Below, one piece after another: positions 35,274 through 42,448 of a stretch of DNA of 64,000 nt. How positions within the stretch are numbered: position 1 is the first letter of the stretch; every line of letters begins with the position of its first letter. Origin of the DNA: JACVRN01 sp963715565. GTDB lineage: Bacteria; Acidobacteriota; Blastocatellia; Pyrinomonadales; Pyrinomonadaceae. Both the position numbers and the translations under genes were made by a program. The stretch covers positions 1,612,001 through 1,676,000 of the forward strand of contig OY970256.1 in the NCBI GenBank assembly GCA_963715565.1, read 5' to 3'. The notes under the pieces are model-generated. The model worked only from the letters and a program-made list of their open reading frames with translations, made no database searches and was not told the origin of the DNA.

Positions 35274-37307
35274 GTGAGGGTCATGCACAGACTGCTGCGC
35301 CGCGCGAGTAGGGAGCCTTTGTTTATAGTGGGAGCGTTGTGGCCGCTCGCCCTGCTTGCTCCGTTTGTGCCGGGATTGCCAAGGCCGGAGCCCAGTGGTT
35401 TCCCATGGCGACAGGAAATTGTTCTGGCGCTGCTCCTCTGTCTCTCGCTGTACGGGCTTTTCAGGTGCATGGGCCGCAAAAAAAGAGACGGCGAGTCATT
35501 GCTTGTTGACCGCCGCGAGCTTTTCTCATTCGCTCCGCTTCTTTTGTTCACAGTGTGGAGCGCGCTCTCCATCATCTGGGCCAGTAACGTTTATCCGGTC
35601 CTGCATTACGCATTCGTCTGGGGCGCTTACTTCCTCTTCTTTCTGGTAATGCGCCGCGTCGCCGCCAGCCCGCGACTGCTTCCGGTATCACTCGCAACCT
35701 TTGCGCTGGTCATCTCAATCATCAGCCTCGCGTCCATCATCGGCGCATGGAGCGCGCCCGTTTCGCTTATTCGCGGCTACGGGCTGGGAGAGCCTTTTGC
35801 TCTCGCCGTTCCCCTGTTGACGTCGGCGGCGCTTTCGCTGAGACGACGAGGGGCAGCCCTGTTTTGCGGCGCGACGGCGGTGCTCGCATGGCTGGCACTG
35901 ATTCAGGCATACGAGCGCGCGCCGTTCATAGCCGTCGTTGCAGCGCTCTTGCTGCTCGCGCTCCTCATGCTCTGTGTGCCGAAGTTCAGGCCGCGCAGCG
36001 CGTGGCGCGCAGGAATTTTGATCGCAGCTTTCGTCTCTGTGGCAGCGCTTCAATCATTGCCGTCCCTGCTCCCAAAGCTTTTCGCGACTCCTTCGCACAC
36101 GGTCATCAGCCGCCTCCGTTCAAGCTCTCTGACGGAAGAGAATACGCAGGCGCGTTTTCTTTTCTGGGGCACGGCCATAGAGATGTGGCGCGCTCATCCG
36201 ATCACGGGCGTAGGTGCTAATCACTACGCGACTGCTTTTCCGGAAGCGCGCTCGCAGTTTGCCGCTTCTCACCCTGATTCAAAACTGGTAGAGATGCTGG
36301 AAGGCCACCTGGCAGTGGTGGCTCATAATGAATACCTGCAAATGCTGGCCGAGCTGGGCACGGTCGGGCTTGCGCTCTTTCTCTTATTCTGTTTGTCGCT
36401 GGTGTGGGCGGCGTGGCGCGCTCTGAGCGCCGCGAGCAGCCCTTTGATTCCCGGAGCCGTCGCCACGCTCATGGTGTTTGCCATCAGCTCCGGCGCAAGC
36501 TCTGTCTCGTTTCGCTGGATGGGAAGCGGGTTGATCTTCTTTTTCGCGGCTTCGATTGTGCTGCGCTTCGCGGCGGTCGGTGTGCGGCAAGAGGCGCAGG
36601 CTGACCGGCTGGAGATTAGTTTCGCTCCGCCTTTGATGCGAAAGGCGACTCTGTGCGCTCTGGTCTTCTCCGTCCTGATGTTTGGCGCGCTGTGCGTTCA
36701 AGCTGCGAACGTCTTACTGCACGGGGCAGCGCAGGAGAGCAGGGACGCCCGGTCTGCGGAGAGCTTTTATCGCTCCGCCCTCTTCTGGAATCCATATGAC
36801 GGGGCAACGCATATCAGTTTCGGCACGCGGCTTCTCTACGAGAAACGCTACGCGGAGGCCATCCCGCACCTTCGTTACGGGCTTGAGCATGGCATGAACA
36901 CTTCCGTCTGTTACGCCTCGCTCGCCGTCGCACAGGCCAAGACAGGCCAGCTTGAGGCTGCGGAACAGACACTAACGCAAGCTCTGAAAGTTTATCCACG
37001 CTCCGTTTTCCTGCGCGCACGTCACGCGGCTGCGCTCTTTGCGCTCGGGAAGAGAGAGGCGGCGGAGGACGAGCTTCAGCGCGCGCGTGCTATTTATGCG
37101 CCCGCAGCGCGCGGCTGGCAGGAGTTGATTAATTCCGGCAAAGATGCGGCGACGATGGCGGCGCGAAACGATCCGCAAGTGACCGCGCCGGGTTTTCTAG
37201 TACCGAGCGACGCCGTTTTTCTCATCCTCTTTGAAAACGGAGAGCGCCCGCCTTCGGTCGTCTTCAACCGCGACGGTGCATTCTCCGTGACGGCTGAGAC
37301 GCGTTAG
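35274..37307 (+). CDS. O-antigen ligase-type (Wzy_C) membrane protein with TPR tail
   Basis: 677 residues. About twelve membrane segments. The Wzy_C core includes AYERAPFIAVVAALLLL, FWGTAIEMWRAHPITGVGANHYATAFPEA (two motifs) and HNEYLQMLAELGTVGLALF, the periplasmic loop signature of WaaL/PglL/PilO enzymes. Residues from about 490 form TPR-like repeats (FYRSALFWNPYDGATHISFG, YASLAVAQAKTGQLEAAE). These enzymes move lipid-linked sugars to lipid A or to proteins. Position right after two pilins fits a pilin O-glycosylating enzyme, but that is inferred. Start: GTG at 35274, or ATG at 35283; neither has a good ribosome binding site. Confidence 0.75.
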   Translation: MRVMHRLLRRASREPLFIVGALWPLALLAPFVPGLPRPEPSGFPWRQEIVLALLLCLSLYGLFRCMGRKKRDGESLLVDRRELFSFAPLLLFTVWSALSIIWASNVYPVLHYAFVWGAYFLFFLVMRRVAASPRLLPVSLATFALVISIISLASIIGAWSAPVSLIRGYGLGEPFALAVPLLTSAALSLRRRGAALFCGATAVLAWLALIQAYERAPFIAVVAALLLLALLMLCVPKFRPRSAWRAGILIAAFVSVAALQSLPSLLPKLFATPSHTVISRLRSSSLTEENTQARFLFWGTAIEMWRAHPITGVGANHYATAFPEARSQFAASHPDSKLVEMLEGHLAVVAHNEYLQMLAELGTVGLALFLLFCLSLVWAAWRALSAASSPLIPGAVATLMVFAISSGASSVSFRWMGSGLIFFFAASIVLRFAAVGVRQEAQADRLEISFAPPLMRKATLCALVFSVLMFGALCVQAANVLLHGAAQESRDARSAESFYRSALFWNPYDGATHISFGTRLLYEKRYAEAIPHLRYGLEHGMNTSVCYASLAVAQAKTGQLEAAEQTLTQALKVYPRSVFLRARHAAALFALGKREAAEDELQRARAIYAPAARGWQELINSGKDAATMAARNDPQVTAPGFLVPSDAVFLILFENGERPPSVVFNRDGAFSVTAETR

Positions 37308-37388
37308 AAAATTACCGCCTTCATGAAACTACTCGTCTAGGGTATATTAGCTCGCGGCGATTCTTCGCCGTCTTCCGGCACTTCTTCG

Positions 37389-38240
37389 ATGAGTAAAGAA
37401 CTGGAAATCCTTCAAGCAAACGTCGGCGAAGACACGGGACAACGCGCCGTTTCCATCAGTCCCGTCTCGCGCATACTGACCATTGCGCGCAACGCCTTTC
37501 GCGAAGCCGTGCGCGACCGCGTGCTTTATAACCTCGTGCTCTTTGTCCTGCTGCTGATTGCCAGCGCCATCTTTGTAGGCGAGCTGTCGGCGGGCGAAGA
37601 GGCCAAGGTCATTGTCGATTTAGGCTTGAGCGCGATGCTTCTGTTCGGCGCGTTTATCAGCATCTTTGTCGGCGTCGGCCTTGTCTATAAAGAGCTTGAG
37701 CGGCGCACCATCTATGCCATCTTTTCCAAGCCGGTCGGGCGCGGCGAATTTCTGGTCGGAAAATATTTGGGCCTGTGTTTGACGCTCCTTGTCAACATCG
37801 TCGTGATGGGAGTCGGCGTCTCGCTGGCACTGCTGTATGTAAAGCGCGGCTGGGACCCGCTCATCTTGAGCATCTGGCCTGCAGTGATGCTAATCTTTGT
37901 CGAGCTGATGATTCTGACGGCTGTTGCGCTTCTCTTCTCTTCCTTTTCTTCGCCCGCGCTCTCCGCCCTGCTGACCTTCTTCGTCTTTATCATCGGCCAC
38001 TTCAGCGCGGACCTCAAGACGCTCAGCACATCTTTGGGCACAGGCTCGGGGCGCTGGTTTTTCACTGCGCTCTATTATCTTCTGCCCAACTTTGCCAACT
38101 ACAGCTTTATCACGGAAGCGGGGCACGGGTTAACGCCGGATGCTGCGCGCGCAGGCGTGGCGATTCTTTACGCGCTCGCTTACATCACGGCGCTTCTGGC
38201 CGCCGCCACGCTCATCTTCAACCGCCGCAATTTCAAATGA
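37389..38240 (+). CDS. ABC-2-type transporter permease
   Basis: 283 residues. About 25 residues precede SRILTIARNAFREAVRDRVLYNL, the standard cytosolic entry of ABC-2 permeases; six hydrophobic segments follow, with YKELERRTIYAIFSKPVGRGEFLVGKY as the characteristic coupling loop (given in two parts in the family). The stop overlaps the start of the next gene by four bases (ATGA). The ATPase is two genes downstream, so the three genes form one transporter operon. Substrate unknown; the following lolA-like gene hints at an envelope lipid or lipoprotein function. Confidence 0.85.
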   Translation: MSKELEILQANVGEDTGQRAVSISPVSRILTIARNAFREAVRDRVLYNLVLFVLLLIASAIFVGELSAGEEAKVIVDLGLSAMLLFGAFISIFVGVGLVYKELERRTIYAIFSKPVGRGEFLVGKYLGLCLTLLVNIVVMGVGVSLALLYVKRGWDPLILSIWPAVMLIFVELMILTAVALLFSSFSSPALSALLTFFVFIIGHFSADLKTLSTSLGTGSGRWFFTALYYLLPNFANYSFITEAGHGLTPDAARAGVAILYALAYITALLAAATLIFNRRNFK

Positions 38241-39181
38241 CTTCTTCTAGCACACAGCACGCGACAACGCGCCGCGCTTTTATTCACACGGCGCTGCTTT
38301 CCCTGCTCGTGGTCGTGTGCCTGATTGGAGTTGTACTACTCGCGCGCTGGATGGAAAGCCGCACGAGCGCAAGCGTGCTTCCTGCCGAGGAGCGGCTCTA
38401 TATCAAAGGTCCTGCGGCCAAGAGAATGAGCCTCAGCTTTAACGCCATCATCGCCGACTGGTACTGGATGCGCTCGCTGCAATACCTGGGGCGCAAGACC
38501 ACGAAGGTAGAAAGACTCAGGCTTGATAAATTGAGCGAGCTTGATTTGCAACTGCTCGCCCCGCTTCTTGATACAGCCGCGACGCTCGACCCGCAGTTCA
38601 TGGCCGTCTATGAATACGGCGCGGTCGTGCTTCCCGTCGTGAGCGATGTTGATAAAGACGAAGAGGCTATCGCGCTCCTCCAAAAAGGCATCGCGGCCAA
38701 CCCGAAGGCTTGGCGGCTCTACCATCATCTGGGCTACATACACTGGCAGCGTGGCGACTACAAGGCTGCCGCCGAGGCTTACGGCACAGGCTCTCGCATC
38801 GCGGGCGCGCCCGTGTGGATGAAGAGCATGGAAGCGAACATGATGGCGAAGGGCGGGACGCCGGAGTTTGCGCGCGAGGTCTATCATCGCATGCACGACG
38901 AGACGACCGACGAACAGGTCAAGCTCTTTGCGCTTTCCCGTCTCGCGCAACTTGATTCAGTGGCCGAGCGCGAAAGGATTAATCGCGTGCTTGCAGATTC
39001 GAAAGCGCGCACGGGTCGCTGTGCTAATTCGTGGCGAGAGACGGCAGCGCAGCTACGCGCCGCGGGCTTGAGAATTGATTCGACGGGCGTGCCCGTTGAC
39101 CCTACGGATGCACCCTACGTGCTTGACCAGAAAAATTGCGTGGCCGAGCTTCATCCGGAGAGCAGGATTCCGCGTCGTTGA
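38237..39181 (+). CDS. Membrane-anchored TPR protein of an ABC operon
   Basis: 314 residues from an ATG overlapping the permease stop (ATGA). One N-terminal membrane helix (ALLSLLVVVCLIGVVLLARW), then FNAIIADWYWMRSLQYLG, a motif I associate with TPR proteins next to ABC transporters in Acidobacteriota, and TPR units (GIAANPKAWRLYHHLGYIHW, GDYKAAAEAYGTGSRIAGAP). The C-terminus is rich in short helices and ends CVAELHPESRIPRR. It may hold the substrate or organise the transporter. The frame extends far upstream in the permease gene, which is a shadow. Confidence 0.75.
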   Translation: MTSSSTQHATTRRAFIHTALLSLLVVVCLIGVVLLARWMESRTSASVLPAEERLYIKGPAAKRMSLSFNAIIADWYWMRSLQYLGRKTTKVERLRLDKLSELDLQLLAPLLDTAATLDPQFMAVYEYGAVVLPVVSDVDKDEEAIALLQKGIAANPKAWRLYHHLGYIHWQRGDYKAAAEAYGTGSRIAGAPVWMKSMEANMMAKGGTPEFAREVYHRMHDETTDEQVKLFALSRLAQLDSVAERERINRVLADSKARTGRCANSWRETAAQLRAAGLRIDSTGVPVDPTDAPYVLDQKNCVAELHPESRIPRR

Positions 39182-39206
39182 GTTTTAAGTGACAGAGAAA
39201 AAGATT

Positions 39207-40151
39207 ATGACTCCTGTGGTCGAGATAGAAAACCTGACGAAGGATTACGAAATAGGATTCCTGCGCAAGCGGCGCGTGCGCGCGCTCGACGGTTTGACCT
39301 TGAGCGTCGAGGCCGGTCAAATCTTCGGCTTTCTGGGCGCAAACGGCGCGGGGAAAACTACTACGCTCAAGCTTTTGATGAGATTGATTTATCCGACGAC
39401 CGGCAGCGCCAAGATACTCGGCCAGAATATCTCGGACGTACGCATGCACGCGCGCATAGGCTACCTGCCGGAACAGCCATACTTTTATGATTACCTGACG
39501 GCGCGCGAATTTCTGAATTACTGCGCGGAGCTATTCGGCTTTGACCGCAAAGAGCGCACGCGGCGCACGGAAGATGTGCTGGCGCGCGTCCACCTTGAGC
39601 CGAAGGCGTGGGACAAACAGTTGCGCAAATTTTCCAAGGGCATGTTGCAGCGCGTCGGCATCGCGCAGGCGATTATCAACGCCCCGGAAATCGTTTTTCT
39701 GGACGAGCCCATGAGCGGCCTGGACCCGATTGGCCGCCGCGAGGTGCGCGACCTCATAGCCTCTTTGCGCACACAGGGCACGACCGTCTTCCTGTGCTCG
39801 CACATTCTTTCGGACATCGAAGTGCTCTGCGATCGCGTAGCGATTTTAAGGCGCGGTCGTCTAGCCGAAGAAGGCCGCCTGGAAGACCTCAGCCAAAGCG
39901 CGGGCGAAGATGCAAGGATAGAAATCACCGTTGCCGGAGCGCAGGCTGAAATCATAGAGAGCCACATGGCGGGCCTTGAAGACGCGCAGGTGACGGCGAC
40001 GGCAAGCGGCGCACGCATAGAAGTGCGAGACGAGCGAGATGTAGACGCGGCGCTCGCGGCCCTGCGTCACGCAGGCGGACGCCTTGTCTCCGTTCAACCC
40101 GTCCGCCAATCGCTCGAAGAACTTTTCATGCGCGACGCGGGAAATAATTAA
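39207..40151 (+). CDS. ABC transporter ATP-binding protein
   Basis: 314 residues from the ATG before TPVVEIENLTKDY; a GTG at 39189 adds six residues. Walker A GANGAGKTT, Q-loop LPEQPYFYD, signature FSKGMLQRVG (a variant of LSGGQ), Walker B IVFLDEPMSGLDP and H-loop CSHIL. The C-terminal 100 residues (ARIEITVAGAQAEIIESHMA) are the regulatory extension usual in ABC-2 exporters. It should energise the permease two genes upstream. The stop abuts heptamer hairpin H5. Confidence 0.92.
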   Translation: MTPVVEIENLTKDYEIGFLRKRRVRALDGLTLSVEAGQIFGFLGANGAGKTTTLKLLMRLIYPTTGSAKILGQNISDVRMHARIGYLPEQPYFYDYLTAREFLNYCAELFGFDRKERTRRTEDVLARVHLEPKAWDKQLRKFSKGMLQRVGIAQAIINAPEIVFLDEPMSGLDPIGRREVRDLIASLRTQGTTVFLCSHILSDIEVLCDRVAILRRGRLAEEGRLEDLSQSAGEDARIEITVAGAQAEIIESHMAGLEDAQVTATASGARIEVRDERDVDAALAALRHAGGRLVSVQPVRQSLEELFMRDAGNN

Positions 40152-40272
40152 GAAGGGGGAAGAGGGTAAAAGGGAAAATGGGTAAAAGGATAAAGAACGG
40201 TTTGATTGCCAGCGTCTTCTTGTTCTTCTCCTTTTACCCTCTTCCCCTTTTACTCTCTTCCCCCTCTTCTCT
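40152..40272. repeat. Heptamer-periodic hairpin H5 (GGTAAAA/GGAAGAG words), overlapping a gene start
   Basis: Left arm 40152-40198 and right arm about 40223-40272 are complementary (GAAGAGGGTAAAAGGG / CCTTTTACCCTCTTCC type words). The lolA-like ATG (40178) is in the left arm, and the right arm encodes its signal-peptide core. Confidence 0.8.
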
Positions 40273-40870
40273 TATCGTCGAGGCGCAAGCGGGCGAGATG
40301 GACGCGCTCATTAAACGTGTAGAGGCGCGTTACGGGCGTATGCGCGGGCTGGCCGCAGAGTTTGAGCAAACTTACACGCCGCAGAGCGGTCAACAGCCCG
40401 TGCGCGAACGCGGGCGATTGTTTTTGGCGCGCCCACGCCGCATGCGCTGGGAATACGAGGGCAAGCTTTTCATCGTCAACGGCAGCGCCGTCTGGTTCTA
40501 CGTTCCGGCTGACCGCGAGGCGACGCTTGCGGACGCGGGCTCTATTTCGGACGAGCGATTTCCCTTCCTTTTTCTGCTCGGCCAGACCAACCTGCGGCGC
40601 GCGTTCCGCACCGTCACGCTCGTCGAACAGTCGAGCACACGAACCGACGGCGCGCGCACTCTGCGCCTCGTCCCGCAGATCAACGCGGGCGGCGTTCGAG
40701 AGATATTCCTGGACGTCAAACCTGATGGACAGATCATGAAAGTGAAGCTCATGGACTGGGGCGGGGCGGTGTCGGAGTTCGCTCTCGAAAACGTGCGCGA
40801 GAACTACGTTGCGCCCCCGGACGCTTTCGACTTTCGCCCTCCGCCGGGAGTCACTGTCAGAAGGAAATAG
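40178..40870 (+). CDS. LolA-like outer-membrane lipoprotein carrier
   Basis: 230 residues. The N-terminus is MGKRIKNGLIASVFLFFSFY followed by PLPLLLSSPSSL, a signal peptide whose core is encoded by a repeat arm. The mature part is LolA-type: VEARYGRMRGLAAEFEQTYT, ERGRLFLARPRRMRWEYEG, LFIVNGSAVWFYVPAD and a C-terminal sheet ending FDFRPPPGVTV. LolA shuttles lipoproteins across the periplasm; related proteins carry other lipids. Adjacent genes encode an ABC-2 exporter and a lipoprotein. Its stop codon AAATAG is part of hairpin H6, shared with the convergent gene. Confidence 0.82.
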   Translation: MGKRIKNGLIASVFLFFSFYPLPLLLSSPSSLIVEAQAGEMDALIKRVEARYGRMRGLAAEFEQTYTPQSGQQPVRERGRLFLARPRRMRWEYEGKLFIVNGSAVWFYVPADREATLADAGSISDERFPFLFLLGQTNLRRAFRTVTLVEQSSTRTDGARTLRLVPQINAGGVREIFLDVKPDGQIMKVKLMDWGGAVSEFALENVRENYVAPPDAFDFRPPPGVTVRRK

Positions 40871-40964
40871 CGCGTAAATCGTAAATCGTGAATCGTAAAT
40901 AGTAGAAACAGCTTTTCCTCTATTTACGATTCACGATTTACGATTTACGATTTACGCGCTATTT
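40865..40964. repeat. Heptamer-periodic hairpin H6 (TAAATCG word) holding two convergent stop codons
   Basis: AAATAGCGCGTAAATCGTAA continues with TAAATCG words; the right arm is its complement. The TAG of lolA (40868-40870) and the TAG of the convergent lipoprotein gene (40959-40961) are both within the arms. Confidence 0.88.
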
Positions 40965-41444
40965 GACTCTGAGCCCTGTGACCTGTAGGTCGAAGTTGGC
41001 GCGGGGGTCGTTTTTGGAGAAGCCTTCGATGTTGAAGGAGACGGGCATCGTCTGATTATTTTCCAGCTCCTGTCGTGTGTCTTTGGGGAGGACTGTGATC
41101 GTGCGCTCCTTGATGGGCTTGCCTGTGATGTCCACGACGACGCCGCGTATTTCCAGCCCTGTCAGCGTCCGGCCCGTGAAATTGCGTACAGTGCCTTGCA
41201 GAGTCATGATGATGTCTCCGATGGGGCGCGGCGATTCGAGCGCGTCTTTATCGGTGATGGTAATCTTCTTGCTTAGCTCTTCAAACTCGGGCGAGCCTGC
41301 GCGCAGCATGGGCGCTTGATTTTGTTGCCCGCTATTGCCGCCGCACGCGGCCAGCATGAGAGTCGCCAGAAGCGCGAAGGCTAAAGTTACGGCGCGGCGC
41401 TCGAAGACGATTGCTTCTACGGAACTCCTCTTGGTTAGAAACAT
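40959..41444 (-). CDS. Lipoprotein with Ig-like/FxLYD-type domain
   Basis: 161 residues. Signal with lipobox LMLAACGG. The mature part GTVRNFTGRTLTGLEIRGVVVD (two motifs), ERTITVLPKDTRQELENNQT and FSKNDPRANFDLQVTGLRV is a beta-sandwich resembling FxLYD/DUF2393 domains. Such proteins are envelope-associated and their ligands are unknown. The gene converges on lolA and shares with it the palindrome that contains both stops. The signal is long (35 residues before the Cys), so an internal start is possible. Confidence 0.65.
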   Translation of the reverse strand: MFLTKRSSVEAIVFERRAVTLAFALLATLMLAACGGNSGQQNQAPMLRAGSPEFEELSKKITITDKDALESPRPIGDIIMTLQGTVRNFTGRTLTGLEIRGVVVDITGKPIKERTITVLPKDTRQELENNQTMPVSFNIEGFSKNDPRANFDLQVTGLRVK

Positions 41445-41583
41445 GATGCGTCCTTAAAGCTAAGATGGGCATGAATCATAACACGAGAGCGCCGGAATCA
41501 ACTCTGCCGAAAGTCTTGCGTTTTCGTTGAGACTCTGCTCAGCGAAAATTTTAGACAGCAAAGTTTTAGACAACAGCGCGCGG

Positions 41584-42171
41584 TCATTGTTCCACCCTTC
41601 CGGCGAGAGCCTTCTTTTGCTCCTCCACACGCCGCTTGTAATAATCGCCTATGTAGTCCTTCATCTTCACTTGCCAGAACCCTATGCCGTAACGCTTGGC
41701 TTCCGATTTGGCCTGCTCGCCCGTCCAGTTAGCATGCGTAATGCGATAGCAGGCGATGACAATGCCCGTGCGGTCCGAGCCGCGCTTGCAGTGAATAAAG
41801 ACCTTCTGATTTTCAGGCGCAGTGATAATTGCCAGCACGCGCTCGACATCCGTGTGGCTGGGCCGGTCGAAAGTATCCAGAGGGACGTTGAAATAGCGCA
41901 GGCCCGCGCGGCGCACCTCCGCTTCTTCTAGTTGCTCGCGCTCGTCCCGGTCGCGAAGGTTGACGACCGTTTTGATGCCGAGCGAGGCCAGAATTTTGAA
42001 GCCGCCTTCGGCGGGCTGCCCGCCACGGTAAAGCGTGGCAGTGATCTGGTGAAAATTCGGAAGCTCCGCGTAACGCTTCTCTTCACTTTGCGCATGCGTG
42101 GCCGACGAGAGGATAAGAAACGCAAATAGCGCACAGGCGAATCTGGACGCCTTTAACATGCTCGTCATCAT
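41584..42171 (-). CDS. Secreted dual-specificity/tyrosine phosphatase
   Basis: 195 residues. Signal peptide ACALFAFLILSSATHAQ. The phosphatase loop HCKRGSDRTG (HCxxGxxRT) is intact, with the general-acid Asp probably in VPLDTFDRPS. Before it is FHQITATLYRGGQPAEGGF, LGIKTVVNLRDRDE, typical of atypical dual-specificity phosphatases. Export to the periplasm suggests a substrate outside the cytoplasm, such as phosphorylated sugars, inositol phosphates or lipids. GGGAGG precedes a double ATG; the second (42168) has better spacing. It follows the sensor kinase gene with a small terminator-like stem between. Confidence 0.85.
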   Translation of the reverse strand: MMTSMLKASRFACALFAFLILSSATHAQSEEKRYAELPNFHQITATLYRGGQPAEGGFKILASLGIKTVVNLRDRDEREQLEEAEVRRAGLRYFNVPLDTFDRPSHTDVERVLAIITAPENQKVFIHCKRGSDRTGIVIACYRITHANWTGEQAKSEAKRYGIGFWQVKMKDYIGDYYKRRVEEQKKALAGRVEQ

Positions 42172-42211
42172 GAACCTCCCTGTGGCAGGTTATTTTCAAT
42201 GGTGAACAAAT

Positions 42212-42234
42212 AAAGATAAGCCTTGCTTATCTTT
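42212..42234 (-). terminator. Small hairpin after the sensor kinase gene
   Basis: AAAGATAAG / CTTATCTTT 9-bp perfect stem with a 5-base loop in the 277-base gap. Confidence 0.45.
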
Positions 42235-42448
42235 GTCGGATAAGGAGGGGGTTGCTGAATCTCGCCGTATGTCGGGTTGTTAAAGCTTGAGTGCTGAGTT
42301 AATCACTCGAAAGGGCGTCTGTATGTGCGCTAACACACACAGCCGGAATCTCAATCCTTGTTCAAGATTGAAAACGACCCGCTACCAACCTCCCGATAAG
42401 GTTGAGGATAAAAGTGATTGGGGAGAATGACCGGCTTGATAATCTTAA

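Noticed and set aside
37775..38236. Long upstream extension of the TPR protein frame
   Set aside because: It lies in another frame of the ABC-2 permease gene; the ATG at 38237 overlapping its stop is the natural start.
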